A stretch of 51,437 bases of DNA from Pseudarthrobacter sp. AL07 (GCF_029960665.1 NZ_JASBRB010000024.1:1-51437), one strand, 5' to 3'. Shown: positions 34,199-43,016, counted from the stretch's first letter. The notes: a model not told the origin generated them from the sequence alone. Translations and numbers: made by a program.

Positions 34199-34240
34199 CC
34201 GTTACGGCGGCCATAGCGTTCCAGCAGGAGTCCTTCTTCG
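34155..34240. repeat. Dispersed repeat: 23-bp exact block plus degenerate tail
   Basis: The first 23 bp equal 29912-29934. The following ~60 bp resemble 32050-32105. The block overlaps the methyltransferase 3' end. The open frame through it ends AFQQESFFALRVLSLV...GIVE and is unrecognised. Confidence 0.45.
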
Positions 34241-34304
34241 CCCTGCGCGTCTTGTCGTTGGTGGTTACTGGGCTGCGGGCGGAGGGCATCGTCGAGTAGG
34301 AGAA

Positions 34305-34334
34305 CCCCGGGCGGTTGGTGTTAGCCGCCCGGGG
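34305..34334. terminator. Bidirectional hairpin at the vapC 3' end
   Basis: CCCCGGGCGG and CCGCCCGGGG form a 10-bp perfect GC stem with a 10-nt loop. It overlaps the vapC stop codon and can serve both the forward and reverse genes. Confidence 0.7.
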
Positions 34335-34713
34335 TGATCGTATGGAGTCCTGTTTGAGTTGCTGCCCTTACAAGCTCCTTGTCGAAGGCGACGAGGGTCT
34401 GCGTTTCAAGTCTGATCGCAGCGGCGAGGTGGATCGCGTCGGCGCTGCGCAATTTACCTGGGAGGGCGGCGGCGTAAAGGAGGTCTGAACGTGTCAGGTC
34501 CACGAGGTTGATTGCGTCCAGCACGGCGTTGACCAGTTCCGGCGGCAGGCCGCGGCGGTTGGCGGCACAGTGCAGTTCCGTGTGGAGAAGCATCGAGGCT
34601 ACGAGCCGCTCACCCCTCTGGACGGCCGATGAGAGAAACTCCGCGGTGGGACCGGACTCCGGTTCCTCGACCACCAGCTTCAAGGCGGCCGAGGTGTCCA
34701 CATAAACGATCAC
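34321..34713 (-). CDS. vapC: PIN-domain toxin (VapC family)
   Basis: A 130-residue PIN-domain ribonuclease toxin. The acidic active-site residues are visible: D in MIVYVDTSAALKLV, E in LLHTELHCA, D in SADAIHLAAA and D near VAFDKELVRAA. The family cleaves tRNA or rRNA and blocks translation. The start overlaps the antitoxin stop (ATGA), the standard order of antitoxin then toxin. Length and motifs are normal, so the toxin is predicted active. Confidence 0.88.
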   Translation of the reverse strand: MIVYVDTSAALKLVVEEPESGPTAEFLSSAVQRGERLVASMLLHTELHCAANRRGLPPELVNAVLDAINLVDLTRSDLLYAAALPGKLRSADAIHLAAAIRLETQTLVAFDKELVRAATQTGLHTITPGG

Positions 34714-34976
34714 CGGTCGCCGCGAAGGTCGTCGATCATCTCGGCCGTGCCGACATCAGAGGCCACGCGCTGGAGCAACCGGAAGTCGACGGGGCTTTCC
34801 GATGCCTGTCGCACGCTGCCGGACAACAGCAGGCGCTCGAAAGGGGAGGCTGCAGGCGGGATCAACGTAGCCGCAACTTCACCGTTGTTTGTGACATCGA
34901 TGGTTTCGCCGTTCTTGACCCGTTCCAGGATCTTGCTGCTCTGGTTTCGCAGTTCGCGGTGGGGGATTGTTGTCAT
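34710..34976 (-). CDS. Phd/YefM-type antitoxin
   Basis: An 88-residue antitoxin. MTTIPHRELRNQSSKILERV, then KNGETIDVTNNGEVAATLIP, is the DNA-binding Phd/YefM fold. The C-terminal half (VDFRLLQRVASDVGTAEMID) would wrap the PIN toxin. The start ATG has GGAGG 10 nt upstream; a longer frame with MLRLLRRQ was rejected. It represses the operon and neutralises the downstream toxin. The module sits inside a methyltransferase-subtilase block that occurs again, without it, at 43690-45348. Confidence 0.86.
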   Translation of the reverse strand: MTTIPHRELRNQSSKILERVKNGETIDVTNNGEVAATLIPPAASPFERLLLSGSVRQASESPVDFRLLQRVASDVGTAEMIDDLRGDR

Positions 34977-35144
34977 GGCCTGCCTCCGTAGCAATCGTAG
35001 CATCTGCCGGCCGCGGGCATCCCCTCGGCGACCCTCAAGCTGTGTGGTCGGCTCTATCCAGCACCTGTCCGCATGTTCGAGCCCATCAGGCGGGAACGGC
35101 GCGCCGTGAACCTAGTCCAGAAGGCGGACACCCGCCGTCGCGCG

Positions 35145-35271
35145 TTAGAACTCCAGCCGGAACACCCACAGCAGTGCGTCCTCGCGGTCCACCACGATCA
35201 GCGCGGTTCCGGTCGGCTCCGGCAGGATGGCAACGTCCGTGGTGTCCACGCCGGCAGCCGCCTGCGCGTCC
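35145..35271 (-). pseudogene. C-terminal scrap of an unrecognised protein
   Basis: Reverse-strand codons read LDAQAAAGVDTTDVAILPEP, then TGTALIVVDREDALLWVFRL, EF and stop. Coding character is good, but the gene is cut at its 5' side where MFS transporter sequence begins on the opposite strand. Confidence 0.32.
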
Positions 35272-35529
35272 AACATCTTCCGCGCCGGCTTCGCGCTCGC
35301 CTACATTGTCCTCAACGAGAACCTGCAGGCCAGGGTGTTCGGCACGTCCGTGGGCATCATCGCTGCCATCAACGGGGGAGTGGGCGGCTACGTGGGCCAG
35401 CTGATGGCCCAGCCCCTGGGCTTCCGGTCCATGTTCGCCGTGGTGCTCGTCCTCACCGCCATCGCAGCCACCTGCATCATCGACATCACCACGAGGGGTA
35501 TCCAACCAGTCACTGTTCGCGCAAGATAA
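35268..35529 (+). pseudogene. C-terminal fragment of an MFS transporter
   Basis: The open frame IFRAGFALAYIVLNENLQAR, VFGTSVGIIAAINGGVGGYV, GQLMAQPLGFRSMFAVVLVL, TAIAATCIIDI looks like the last two or three helices of a major facilitator permease, ending QPVTVRAR. There is no start or N-terminal half. It runs directly into the broken subtilase, whose own start is lost. Confidence 0.55.
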
Positions 35530-35533
35530 GCGC

Positions 35534-36796
35534 CATAAAAAAACTTATAGTGGCCAGTTTCGCAGCGGCAACGATGGCGCTTGGCGGAATCACCCTGGCG
35601 GCCCCGAGCAACGCAGCTCCCGAGTCCTCACACATCGTCGGACAGATCATGGTCAATTTCCGTCACAACGCCGCCGCGCCTGACGTCCTGCGCCAGCATG
35701 GCCTGAGCGACGGCGGCTGCATTGGCAGCACGGGCGCCCGCCTCATCAAAGTACCTGCGGGCAAGGAACTGCAGCTCGTCACCGCCTTGAGCCGGAACCC
35801 GGCAATGGAGTACGCCGAGCCGGACCAGCTGGTCACTGCCGCTACCGATGATCCTTTCTTCGGCCGCCAGTATGCCCTGCAGAACAACGGTCAGTCATTC
35901 TTCAACAACAACCCGGACTATCTGGTGGAGGTGGCCGCGCGGGCACACCGGACGCCGACGGGGACGCCGTCGAAGCCTGGACCCGCTCCAAGGGGAGCGG
36001 CGTCAGAGTGGCCATCATCGACTCCGGGGTGGCAGTGGACCATGCGGACATTTCAGGTCAGGTGGTTGCGCGGACCAACCTCACCGACAAGCAGATCGTG
36101 AATGCTGAGGACTACGACAAATATGGCCACGGCACCCACGTCGCCGGCATCGTCGCCGCCGTCCATAACACCGCCGGTGTGGCCGGTGTGTGCCCGGAGT
36201 GCTCCATCCTGGACGTCAAAGTCCTCAACGACTCCGGGACCGGCTCCAGTTCGGCCATTGCCAAGGGCATCGACTGGGCGGTGGAAAATGATGCAAAGGT
36301 GATCAACATGAGCCTGGGACAGCGCGTCTCTTCACGCACCCTGGAAGCTGCGGTCAACAAGGCGTGGGAGGCGGGGAGGGTCATCGTTGCCGCTGCCGGG
36401 AATGGCGGTACCCAGGCCAAAATTTACCCGGGCGCGTACCCGAACGTCATCGCGGTTGCGGCCACGGACAACAACGACCTGAAGGCATCCTTTTCGACGT
36501 ACGGCAGGTGGGTGGACGTGGCGGCTCCGGGTGTCAGCGTGTTTTCGACGTTCCCGAATCATGAGTTCACGCTGGGTAGCCAGAACAACCGCGCGAAGGG
36601 TTACGACATTGCCAGCGGAACCTCCATGGCTTCGCCTATCGTGGCCGCAGTTGCCGCGCTGGTGTGGATTACGCCCGCAGGCACGTCAAACAGGACAGTC
36701 CGCAAACAGGTGGAATCCTCTGCCAAACCCATAGCCGGCACAGGCAGCTACTGGGTGGATGGCCGGGTGGACGCTTGCAAAGCGGTCGGGTGTTGA
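35534..36796 (+). pseudogene. S8 subtilisin-like protease, start lost and frameshifted
   Basis: A close paralogue of the intact gene at 44089. The start codon is ATA where the paralogue has ATG (ATAAAAAAACTT). A signal peptide (LIVASFAAATMALGGITLAA) and inhibitor I9 domain (GQIMVNFRHNAAAPDVLRQH) follow. A two-base insertion near 35940 (GCGCGGGC instead of GCAGG-T) breaks the frame before VRVAIIDSGVAVDHAD. Downstream the catalytic Asp, His (YGHGTHVAGI) and Ser (GTSMASPIVAA) are intact and run to the stop. The serine motif is more canonical than in the intact paralogue. GTG at 35549 might start a short inhibitor-like product. Confidence 0.82.
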
Positions 36797-36870
36797 TGAC
36801 GATAGCAAGGCCCGCGTGCCGGCCGGACATTTTTCCACTGTCCACCAGAGAGTAGAGTTGTGCGTTAGTG

Positions 36871-36946
36871 ACACGGGGTGCCCTGCTGGTAGGGGCTGAG
36901 AGAACACCCGTTGAACCTGATCTAGTTCGGACTAGCGAAGGGATGT
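36871..36946 (+). promoter_or_regulatory. TPP riboswitch (THI element)
   Basis: Conserved blocks occur in order: ACACGGGGTGCC, GGGGCTGAGAGAACACCC, GTTGAACCTGATCTAGTT, and GGACTAGCGAAGGGA. The CUGAGA and CCUGAU elements that bind the thiamine diphosphate pyrimidine and pyrophosphate are exact. The 3' end of P1 (AAGGGA) also serves as the ribosome binding site of thiM, 8 nt before its ATG. This favours control of translation initiation. Confidence 0.92.
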
Positions 36947-36951
36947 CGCGG

Positions 36952-37755
36952 ATGACTATTCGCCTGACGCCTAACCATGCTTGGACCATGCTCGAACGTG
37001 TCCGGGAAACCACGCCGCTGATCCAGTGCCTGACCAACACGGTGGTGACGAATGTCACCGCCAATGTGCTGCTTGCCCTAGGCGCGGCACCGGCGATGGT
37101 TGATGTCCCTGCTGAGGCAGGGCCGTTCGCACGGGTTGCGTCCGGAGTGTTGGTGAACGTCGGCACTCCGCATGAAGAACAGCAGGCCGGCATGCGCGAG
37201 GCGGTGCACGCCGCCACGGAGGCCGGGACACCGTGGGTCCTGGACCCAGTGGCTGTCGGCGTTCTGCCGGTCCGCACGGCCCTCGCCGCCGAGCTGCTGA
37301 ATTACGGGCCGACGGCGGTGCGCGGCAACGCGTCGGAGGTCTTGGCGCTTGCCGGCGAAGGTCAGGGCGGACGCGGCGTCGACGCCGTGGACGGGCCCGA
37401 AGCCGCGCTTAAAGCGGCCAGCGGCCTTGCCCGCCGCTACGGCTCCGTCCTTGCGGTCTCCGGCCCCACAGATGTCATCACGGACGGCACGGACGTCATC
37501 CGGATCAGCAACGGCCACCCGTATCTGACCCAGGTCACCGGGGGAGGCTGCGCCCTGGGTGCGGTCACCGTCGCTTTCCTCGCCGTCGACGACGACCCGC
37601 TGGCTGCTGCTGCGGCGGCCACCGCCGTCTACACTGTGGCAGCAGACATGGCAGCTGACGGCGCCCGCGGCCCGGGCAGCTTTGCCGTCGCATTCCTTGA
37701 CGCCCTGGCAGGTATTGACGCTCGAACGTTCACCTCCCGCGTGGTCATTTCATGA
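36952..37755 (+). CDS. thiM: Hydroxyethylthiazole kinase
   Basis: A 267-residue thiazole kinase that phosphorylates 4-methyl-5-(2-hydroxyethyl)thiazole in thiamine salvage. Family features are [43 protein letters not shown] (substrate/Mg site), [14 protein letters not shown] and the C-terminal [12 protein letters not shown] with its conserved cysteine. The start was placed at the second ATG, which has correct spacing from AAGGGA at the end of the TPP riboswitch. ATG 36943 lies inside the riboswitch. It overlaps thiE as ATGA and begins a four-gene riboswitch-controlled operon. Confidence 0.93.
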   Translation: MTIRLTPNHAWTMLERVRETTPLIQCLTNTVVTNVTANVLLALGAAPAMVDVPAEAGPFARVASGVLVNVGTPHEEQQAGMREAVHAATEAGTPWVLDPVAVGVLPVRTALAAELLNYGPTAVRGNASEVLALAGEGQGGRGVDAVDGPEAALKAASGLARRYGSVLAVSGPTDVITDGTDVIRISNGHPYLTQVTGGGCALGAVTVAFLAVDDDPLAAAAAATAVYTVAADMAADGARGPGSFAVAFLDALAGIDARTFTSRVVIS

Positions 37756-38432
37756 CCGGTGGGGACTGGGCGCCCGGACGTATTGAGGGCATCTACTTGG
37801 TGACCGACACCCAGCTGTGCGGTTCGCGGGGAGTGGTGGAGACCGTCCGCGCGGCGGTGGCCGGTGGCGTTCGGGTAGTCCAAATCCGCGAGAAAACCGC
37901 CAGCACCGCTGATCTGTACCAGCTGGTCCTGCAGACCGCGGACGCCGTCGGGCACGCGGCTACGGTGCTGGTGGATGACCGGATCGACGTGTTCCTTGCC
38001 GCCCGCGCGGAAGGGGCCGCCGTGCATGGAGTCCATGTTGGGCAAAGCGATCTTCCCGTGGAACGGGTCCGGGCACTGGTAGGCCCGGACGCCGTCGTCG
38101 GACTAACGGCGAACACCCCAGACCACCTAAAAGTGCTGCATGCCCTGTCGCCGGGGACGGTGGACTACCTGGGGGTAGGGGTCATCCGGCCGACCGCCAC
38201 AAAGCCGGACCACCCGGTGCCGCTGGGCGTTGACGGATTCGGGCGGATCGCGGCCGCCACGGCCCTGCCCTGCGTAGCGATAGGCGGGATCGAATCCCCT
38301 GACGTTGATGCGCTGCGTGCTGCCGGAGCGGCGGGCATAGCAGTGGTCTCTGCCATCTGCGCCTCTGATGATCCAGAGCGCAGCGCCGAAGAACTTGTGG
38401 CCCAGTGGGGCCGTCAGAACACCAACCGATAG
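37752..38432 (+). CDS. thiE: Thiamine-phosphate synthase
   Basis: A 226-residue TIM-barrel enzyme joining HMP-diphosphate and thiazole phosphate. Conserved parts are [77 protein letters not shown] and [14 protein letters not shown]. These cover the phosphate and pyrophosphate sites. The length is normal. It is coupled to thiM by ATGA and followed 14 nt later by the SDR gene. Confidence 0.93.
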   Translation: MTGGDWAPGRIEGIYLVTDTQLCGSRGVVETVRAAVAGGVRVVQIREKTASTADLYQLVLQTADAVGHAATVLVDDRIDVFLAARAEGAAVHGVHVGQSDLPVERVRALVGPDAVVGLTANTPDHLKVLHALSPGTVDYLGVGVIRPTATKPDHPVPLGVDGFGRIAAATALPCVAIGGIESPDVDALRAAGAAGIAVVSAICASDDPERSAEELVAQWGRQNTNR

Positions 38433-38446
38433 AAAGCGGAAAAACC

Positions 38447-39211
38447 ATGCAAATCCCAGAACAGCTCGTCCTCGTTACCGGCGGCGGACGCGGCCTCGGC
38501 CACAGCATCGTCCAGGCCTTTGCCGAGCAAGATGCCCGGGTTGTCATCAACTACCGCAACAGCGCCGAGGAGAGCGAAGCCCTGGCAGCAAAGTACGGCC
38601 CCGGCCAGGCTGTGGCCCTGCAGGCGGACGTGACCGACGCCGACCAGGTGGCCGCTATGCTCACCGACGCCCAGGAGCATTTCGGCAGCCCCGTCACCAC
38701 CGTGGTCAACAACGCATTGGCCGACTTCTCCTTCAATGGCGACGCCCGTTCCGCCGCGGCCGGCATCACTTGGCCGGAATTCGAAGCCCAGTTTTCCGGC
38801 AGCGTCCGCGGCGCGCTCAACACCACCCAGCAGGCCCTGCCGGGCATGCTGCAGAACGGGTTCGGCCGGATCATCAACATCGGCACCAACCTGTTCCAGA
38901 ACCCGGTGGTTCCCTACCACGACTACACCGCCGCGAAGGCCGCGCTGCTGGCCTTGACCCGGACCCTGGCCGCGGACCTGGGCCAGCACAACGTCTCGGT
39001 GAACATGGTCTCCGGCGGGCTGCTCCGCACCACCGACGCCAGCGCCGCCACACCCGAGGAAGTCTTCGACTACATCGCCGCCGCCACGCCCCTGCGCAAG
39101 GTCACCACGCCGTCCAGCTTTGCTGACGCCATCCTCTTCTTCGCCTCCCCGTGGGCCCGCTCCGTCACCGGCCAGAACCTGGTGGTCGACGGCGGCCTGG
39201 TCATGAACTAG
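38447..39211 (+). CDS. Short-chain dehydrogenase (3-oxoacyl-ACP reductase-like)
   Basis: A 254-residue classical SDR. It has cofactor motif VTGGGRGLGHSIV, VVNNALADFSF in the NNAG position, and active-site YHDYTAAKAALLALTRTLAA (Y-x-x-x-K). The C-terminus SVTGQNLVVDGGLVMN is standard. The 14-nt spacing from thiE and 15 nt to the LLM gene indicate co-transcription under the TPP riboswitch. FabG-like genes are generic, but regulation by thiamine implies a role with a thiamine-related alcohol or carbonyl, for example processing of a thiazole or pyrimidine derivative. That role is inference. Confidence 0.86.
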   Translation: MQIPEQLVLVTGGGRGLGHSIVQAFAEQDARVVINYRNSAEESEALAAKYGPGQAVALQADVTDADQVAAMLTDAQEHFGSPVTTVVNNALADFSFNGDARSAAAGITWPEFEAQFSGSVRGALNTTQQALPGMLQNGFGRIINIGTNLFQNPVVPYHDYTAAKAALLALTRTLAADLGQHNVSVNMVSGGLLRTTDASAATPEEVFDYIAAATPLRKVTTPSSFADAILFFASPWARSVTGQNLVVDGGLVMN

Positions 39212-39226
39212 CGGAAAGGGACGGCC

Positions 39227-40558
39227 ATGCAGGACACGGACGGAACCCAGCGCCAACTCCATTTCAACGCCTTCCTTTTCGGCTGCGGCCACCACGGGGC
39301 CGCCTGGCGGAGGCCGGACTCGCCGGTCGAGCGGCTGAGCGACATTGCCTTTTATGAGCAGCTGGCGCAAAGCGCCGAACGTGGACTCTTCGATGCGGTG
39401 TTTTTCGCCGACGGCCACAGCGTGGGCGATCCGGACCAGGGACCGAGGTGGTTCCTTGAACCGCTGACCGCCCTGGCCGCCATGGCGCGTGCCACCAGCA
39501 AGATAGGTCTGGTCAGCACCGTATCCAGCACCTTCTACACGCCCTTCCACGCCGCGAGGATGTTGGCATCCCTTGACCACATCAGCGGTGGGCGGATGGG
39601 CTGGAACGTGGTGACGTCCATGTTCGACGCCGAAGCGCGCAACCACGGGCTGGACGCGATGCCCAGCCACGGGGAACGGTATGCGCGGGCAGCCGAATTC
39701 ATCGACGTGGCGGTGCGGCTCTGGGATTCATGGGCTGATGATGCGCTGGTGGTGGACCGCGCCGGCGTTTACGCTGACCCGGACAAGCTTCAGCCACTGC
39801 ATCATGTAGGAAGTCATTTCCGTGTTGAGGGCTCGCTGACGGTACCCCGGCCGCCCCAGGGCCGGCCAGTGCTGTTCCAGGCAGGCGCCTCGGAACAGGG
39901 ACGCGATCTGGCAGGCCAGTATGCCGAGGGGATCTACGCCGTGGCGTATGACCTGCCCTCCGCGCAGGACTACTACGCCGACATGAAAAGGCGAATTGCG
40001 CGGGCCGGTCGAAACCCCGACAACGTGGCGATCATGCCCGGCCTGGTCACCTACATTGGTGCTACCGAGGCGGAGGCCCGCCGCAGGCAGGCCGAGGTGG
40101 ACGCGCTGCTCCCGGCCGCGCACTCGCTGGCGCAGCTCGGCACCTTCATCGGCCAGGACTGCAGCGGGTGGGAGCTGGATGCCCCAGTGCCGTCCCTGCC
40201 GCCAGCCAGTGAGTTCACCGGACCGCAGGGGCGCTACACAACCATCCTGCGGATCATCGAAGCGGAAAAGCCCACGGTGCGGCAACTGCTGGGCCGGCTG
40301 GCCGCCGGCGGGGGACACTGCACCATGGTGGGAACACCGGAGCAGATCGCCGACCAGATCGAGCTGTGGTTTTCATCAGGTGCCGCCGACGGCTTCAACC
40401 TGATGCCACCACTACTGCCGGAGTCCCTGGACGGGTTCGTGGACCAAGTGATCCCTATCCTGCAGCGCCGGGGTCTCTTCCGCAGCCGCTACACCGCGGG
40501 AACACTGCGCGGACACCTGGGCCTTGAACGGCCCGCCGCCGTCGGCCGGCGGGGCTGA
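39227..40558 (+). CDS. LLM-class flavin-dependent monooxygenase (NtaA/SnaA/DszA family)
   Basis: A 443-residue two-component flavin monooxygenase. Family pattern: LHFNAFLFGCGHHGAAWRRP, ERGLFDAVFFADGHSVGD, RATSKIGLVSTVSSTFYTPF, HISGGRMGWNVVTSMFDAEA and RPVLFQAGASEQGRDLAGQY. These line the FMN pocket of the NtaA/DszA branch, which oxidises C-S, C-N or aromatic substrates using reduced FMN from a separate reductase. It is the last gene of the TPP-riboswitch operon. A sulphur/nitrogen heterocycle such as a thiazole or thiamine breakdown product is a plausible substrate, by inference. No flavin reductase is adjacent. Confidence 0.88.
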   Translation: MQDTDGTQRQLHFNAFLFGCGHHGAAWRRPDSPVERLSDIAFYEQLAQSAERGLFDAVFFADGHSVGDPDQGPRWFLEPLTALAAMARATSKIGLVSTVSSTFYTPFHAARMLASLDHISGGRMGWNVVTSMFDAEARNHGLDAMPSHGERYARAAEFIDVAVRLWDSWADDALVVDRAGVYADPDKLQPLHHVGSHFRVEGSLTVPRPPQGRPVLFQAGASEQGRDLAGQYAEGIYAVAYDLPSAQDYYADMKRRIARAGRNPDNVAIMPGLVTYIGATEAEARRRQAEVDALLPAAHSLAQLGTFIGQDCSGWELDAPVPSLPPASEFTGPQGRYTTILRIIEAEKPTVRQLLGRLAAGGGHCTMVGTPEQIADQIELWFSSGAADGFNLMPPLLPESLDGFVDQVIPILQRRGLFRSRYTAGTLRGHLGLERPAAVGRRG

Positions 40559-40561
40559 GGA

Positions 40562-41000
40562 TCACTTGGGGCCGACCGACTCCTGGACGGTGCTGGTCCC
40601 GGTGCTGCTCCCGGTGTCAGGCTCATTCGCTCCCTCTTGAACGTGCGGGAGGAAGACCTTGCCGGGGTTGAGGATGTTGAGGGGGTCGAAGTCGCCGGCG
40701 TGGCAAGCTGCCCGGCGGATTCCCACCAAGCGCCGGTACTCGTCCGGGTCAGTGGTGAGTTCCACTGCCCCGCCGGCGTTTTTTGGCGAGGTGGGCAATC
40801 TGCCGTGCTTCGGCGTCGGCCGCGGGTCCATCGCACTGGAGGAGGAGGTAGGCGCCGCGGCTGGAGAGCTGCCGGCCGGCTGGGCGGAGACGTTCTCCTG
40901 CAGGTGGGTGATGGGCTCGCCGCCGCGGAGAAGGACGGAACCCGGGAGCCAGCAGTCAGGGCCCGACGCGACGCCGCTGCCCGGGGACGGCGAATTCGGA
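40562..41000 (-). pseudogene. Degenerate FAD-linked oxidase C-terminus
   Basis: Reverse strand: LSSRGAYLLLQCDGPAADAE, then a frame change to NAGGAVELTTDPDEYRRLVG, IRRAACHAGDFDPLNILNPG and KVFLPHV. NILNPGKVF is the hallmark end of the FAD-linked oxidase (glycolate/lactate oxidase) family. Several frame changes are needed and the FAD-binding domain is absent. Confidence 0.56.
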
Positions 41001-41444
41001 GGCGGGCTGCCGGATTACCCGGATGCGCTTCACCTCGAGCTGCTGGGAGTGCCGAGGACTTCGTCGAAGGGGCGAACCCGCCCAAACTATGCTCGCCCAA
41101 GATCCCGGTCATCGCCTGCTGTAACTGCTCGGCGCGCGGTGTCGGGCCGGTGGCACCGCTTGGACGCTGTTTCCAGGGGTGAATCCGGCGTGAACGGACG
41201 GACACGAGGCGGGTGCAGGGCCGGGGGTCTGGATTGCCCTGTAGGCGTGGCCAAGGGGCTCGTGCCACCCTCGTAAAAGCGCCGGTTCGCTTCGAGGGTC
41301 AGGTCCCATCGGTCTTGGATCCGCGGATGAGTGCCTCGTCTTTGGTTGAGACTGCCCCGGGAGACCGGAAAGACCATGAAACCGCAGATCGTGTATGAGC
41401 GTCGCAGGAACGCGTCATTGATCTCGTCTGGAAGCTGCGCTTAG
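41001..41444. other. No recognisable gene
   Basis: About 440 nt between the oxidase relic and mazEF. Short open frames exist on both strands (for example reverse HPRIQDRWDLTLEANRRFYE), but none matches a family I know. The stretch is probably further decayed coding DNA. Confidence 0.4.
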
Positions 41445-41458
41445 CGTTACATGTAACG
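41445..41458. promoter_or_regulatory. 14-bp palindrome before mazEF (likely operator)
   Basis: CGTTACATGTAACG is a perfect palindrome ending 7 nt before the MazE ATG. No ribosome binding site is obvious after it, so the operator probably overlaps the promoter of a leaderless or nearly leaderless message. Confidence 0.5.
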
Positions 41459-41465
41459 TTGAAGT

Positions 41466-41669
41466 ATGAGCGTCAGGGATCGTGTAGCTAGGCATCGTGT
41501 TGCCATGCGGGAACGGGGTTTCCGGCAGGTCCAGATGTGGGTGCCGGACGCGCGCACGGACGAGTTCAGGCGCGAGGCCCAACGTCAGGCGCTGGCCGTT
41601 GCCGCTGCCGACCGGGCCTTCGACGACCAGGACTTCGTCGAACAGATCTCGGAAAACTGGCCGGAGTGA
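41466..41669 (+). CDS. mazE: MazE-family antitoxin
   Basis: A 67-residue antitoxin: RDRVARHRVAMRERGFRQVQ, MWVPDARTDEFRREAQRQAL and a C-terminal acidic tail (FDDQDFVEQISENWPE) expected to bind the toxin. This is the ribbon-type MazE seen in actinobacteria. It overlaps the toxin start (GTGA) and lies just behind a palindrome. Confidence 0.86.
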   Translation: MSVRDRVARHRVAMRERGFRQVQMWVPDARTDEFRREAQRQALAVAAADRAFDDQDFVEQISENWPE

Positions 41670-41992
41670 ACCGCGGTGAGCTATGGGAGGTGTCAGGCGG
41701 AACGTATGCGCAGAAACCGCGGCCGGCGCTCATCATCCAGGAAGACTTGTTCGGGGCGTCAGAATCGGTCACCCTACTCCCGCTGACCTCGCACCTCACG
41801 GATGCTCCACTGTTACGGCTGACGGTGAACCCAAGCCCCTTGACAGGGCTGGCGCAGAGCAGCCAGATCATGGTGGACAAGCTGACGACGGTACGCCGCG
41901 CTAACCTGGGCCAGCGAATAGGCAGAATCGATTCCGCAACCATGGTTGCTGTGGAGCAGTCGCTCGCCGTCTTCCTCGGCCTGGCACGATGA
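41666..41992 (+). CDS. mazF: MazF/PemK-family mRNA interferase toxin
   Basis: A 108-residue toxin starting at the GTG that overlaps the antitoxin stop. Typical MazF features are NRGELWEVSGGTYAQKPRPA, LIIQEDLFGASESVTLLPLT and SQIMVDKLTTVRRANLGQRI, GRIDSATMVAVEQSLAVFLG. The catalytic arginine region (KPRPALIIQ) and the conserved DKLTT are present. It would cut mRNA at short sequences when released from MazE. It is followed directly by scraps of an HNH gene and of a nucleoside deaminase. Confidence 0.9.
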   Translation: MNRGELWEVSGGTYAQKPRPALIIQEDLFGASESVTLLPLTSHLTDAPLLRLTVNPSPLTGLAQSSQIMVDKLTTVRRANLGQRIGRIDSATMVAVEQSLAVFLGLAR

Positions 41993-41997
41993 CGGAG

Positions 41998-42052
41998 GTC
42001 GACGGCGGCAGGTGGTCCCGCCGTCGTCGTTCCATCCGTTGCTGCTGGCGGA
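41998..42052 (-). pseudogene. Tiny HNH-protein C-terminal scrap
   Basis: Reverse strand QQQRMERRRRDHLPP matches QQERIERRRRDYVAP near the end of the HNH protein at 15183. The nucleotides CCCGCCGTCGTCGTTC are shared with 15240-15255. Confidence 0.38.
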
Positions 42053-42197
42053 GGCGCGCACGTTCGACGGCGAACTGGGGCTCCTGCGTTCGCGCGGCGT
42101 TGAGGTGGTGGTCCTGGACGATCAGCGGTGCGTGGACATGATGCGCACCTTCCAGGCCGACAACCCGGAGCTGTGGGCGGAGGACATTGCTGAATAG
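42048..42197 (+). pseudogene. C-terminal fragment of nucleoside deaminase (third copy)
   Basis: EARTFDGELGLLRSRGVEVV, VLDDQRCVDMMRTFQADNPE and LWAEDIAE are nearly identical to the ends of the deaminases at 27093 and 47493. The catalytic half is missing. Confidence 0.62.
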
Positions 42198-42281
42198 GCC
42201 CCGGGCCTGTTCTCGAGGCCATCTGACGATGTTGGCGCGGCCGATTGGACGTACGTCACCAGCCGGTGTAAGGGTGGACAG

Positions 42282-43016
42282 ATGAATGCCGACATCAACT
42301 TCTATTTCGACCCGGTCTGCCCTTTCGCCTGGATGACCAGCAAATGGGTGCGGCAGGTGCAGGCCCAGCGTGACTACACCGTGGACTGGCGGTTCATCTC
42401 CTTGCGCCAGGTCAATGCCGATATTGACTATGACGCCCATTTTCCGCCCGAGTACGAAGCCGGACACACCGCCGGGCTCCGGCTTCTGCGGGTGGCGGCC
42501 AAGGCACGTGCGGAGCACGGCCGTGAGTCAATCGCCCGGTTGTACAAGGCATGCGGCACACACATCTTCGAAACCGCCCCGGACAGGGACCAGGGCACCG
42601 AGGAAGAGGTGCGCGAGCGGCGCGGCACGCGTGAGTTTGTGGAGCCGGTCCTCGCCGAGGCCGGTTTGCCCCTGGAGCTCGCGGAAGCTCTCGACGACGA
42701 GTCCTGGGACCTCGAAATTCGGCAAGAAACGGATGAGGCGCTGGCCCTGACCGGCAAAGACGTGGGAACACCCATCATCCACTTTGAGCCACCGGCCGGC
42801 GTGGCCTTCTTCGGCCCGGTGATCAGCCGGCTGCCGGACGGGGAGTCGGCCGCCGAGTTGTGGGACCACGTGGTGGGGCTCGCACGCTTCCCTGGATTCG
42901 CCGAGCTCAAGCGCAGCCTGCGCGAGCAGCCTCAGCTTCCTGCTTTCGGGGTCGCCGCGGACACCGTCGGTCAGCAGGAGGACTGGCACGGCGGCAGCCG
43001 GCGGCAGAAGAAGTGA
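42282..43016 (+). CDS. DsbA-family protein, mycothiol-dependent nitroreductase (Rv2466c) type
   Basis: A 244-residue thioredoxin-fold protein. The active site is NFYFDPVCPFAWMTSKWV: a CPFA monothiol motif where Rv2466c of Mycobacterium has CPWC. The helical insertion (AGLRLLRVAAKARAEHGRES) and the cis-proline loop region (DVGTPIIHF) fit the family. These enzymes use mycothiol to reduce nitro-compounds or disulphides, consistent with an actinobacterial host. The single cysteine suggests a mycothiolation-type mechanism. The start ATG is preceded by AAGGGTGGACAG. The next gene begins 20 nt later. Confidence 0.88.
   Translation: MNADINFYFDPVCPFAWMTSKWVRQVQAQRDYTVDWRFISLRQVNADIDYDAHFPPEYEAGHTAGLRLLRVAAKARAEHGRESIARLYKACGTHIFETAPDRDQGTEEEVRERRGTREFVEPVLAEAGLPLELAEALDDESWDLEIRQETDEALALTGKDVGTPIIHFEPPAGVAFFGPVISRLPDGESAAELWDHVVGLARFPGFAELKRSLREQPQLPAFGVAADTVGQQEDWHGGSRRQKK

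Noticed and set aside
41080..41380. Reverse-strand frame as a transposase remnant
   Set aside because: No DDE or HTH motif and no terminal inverted repeats were found.
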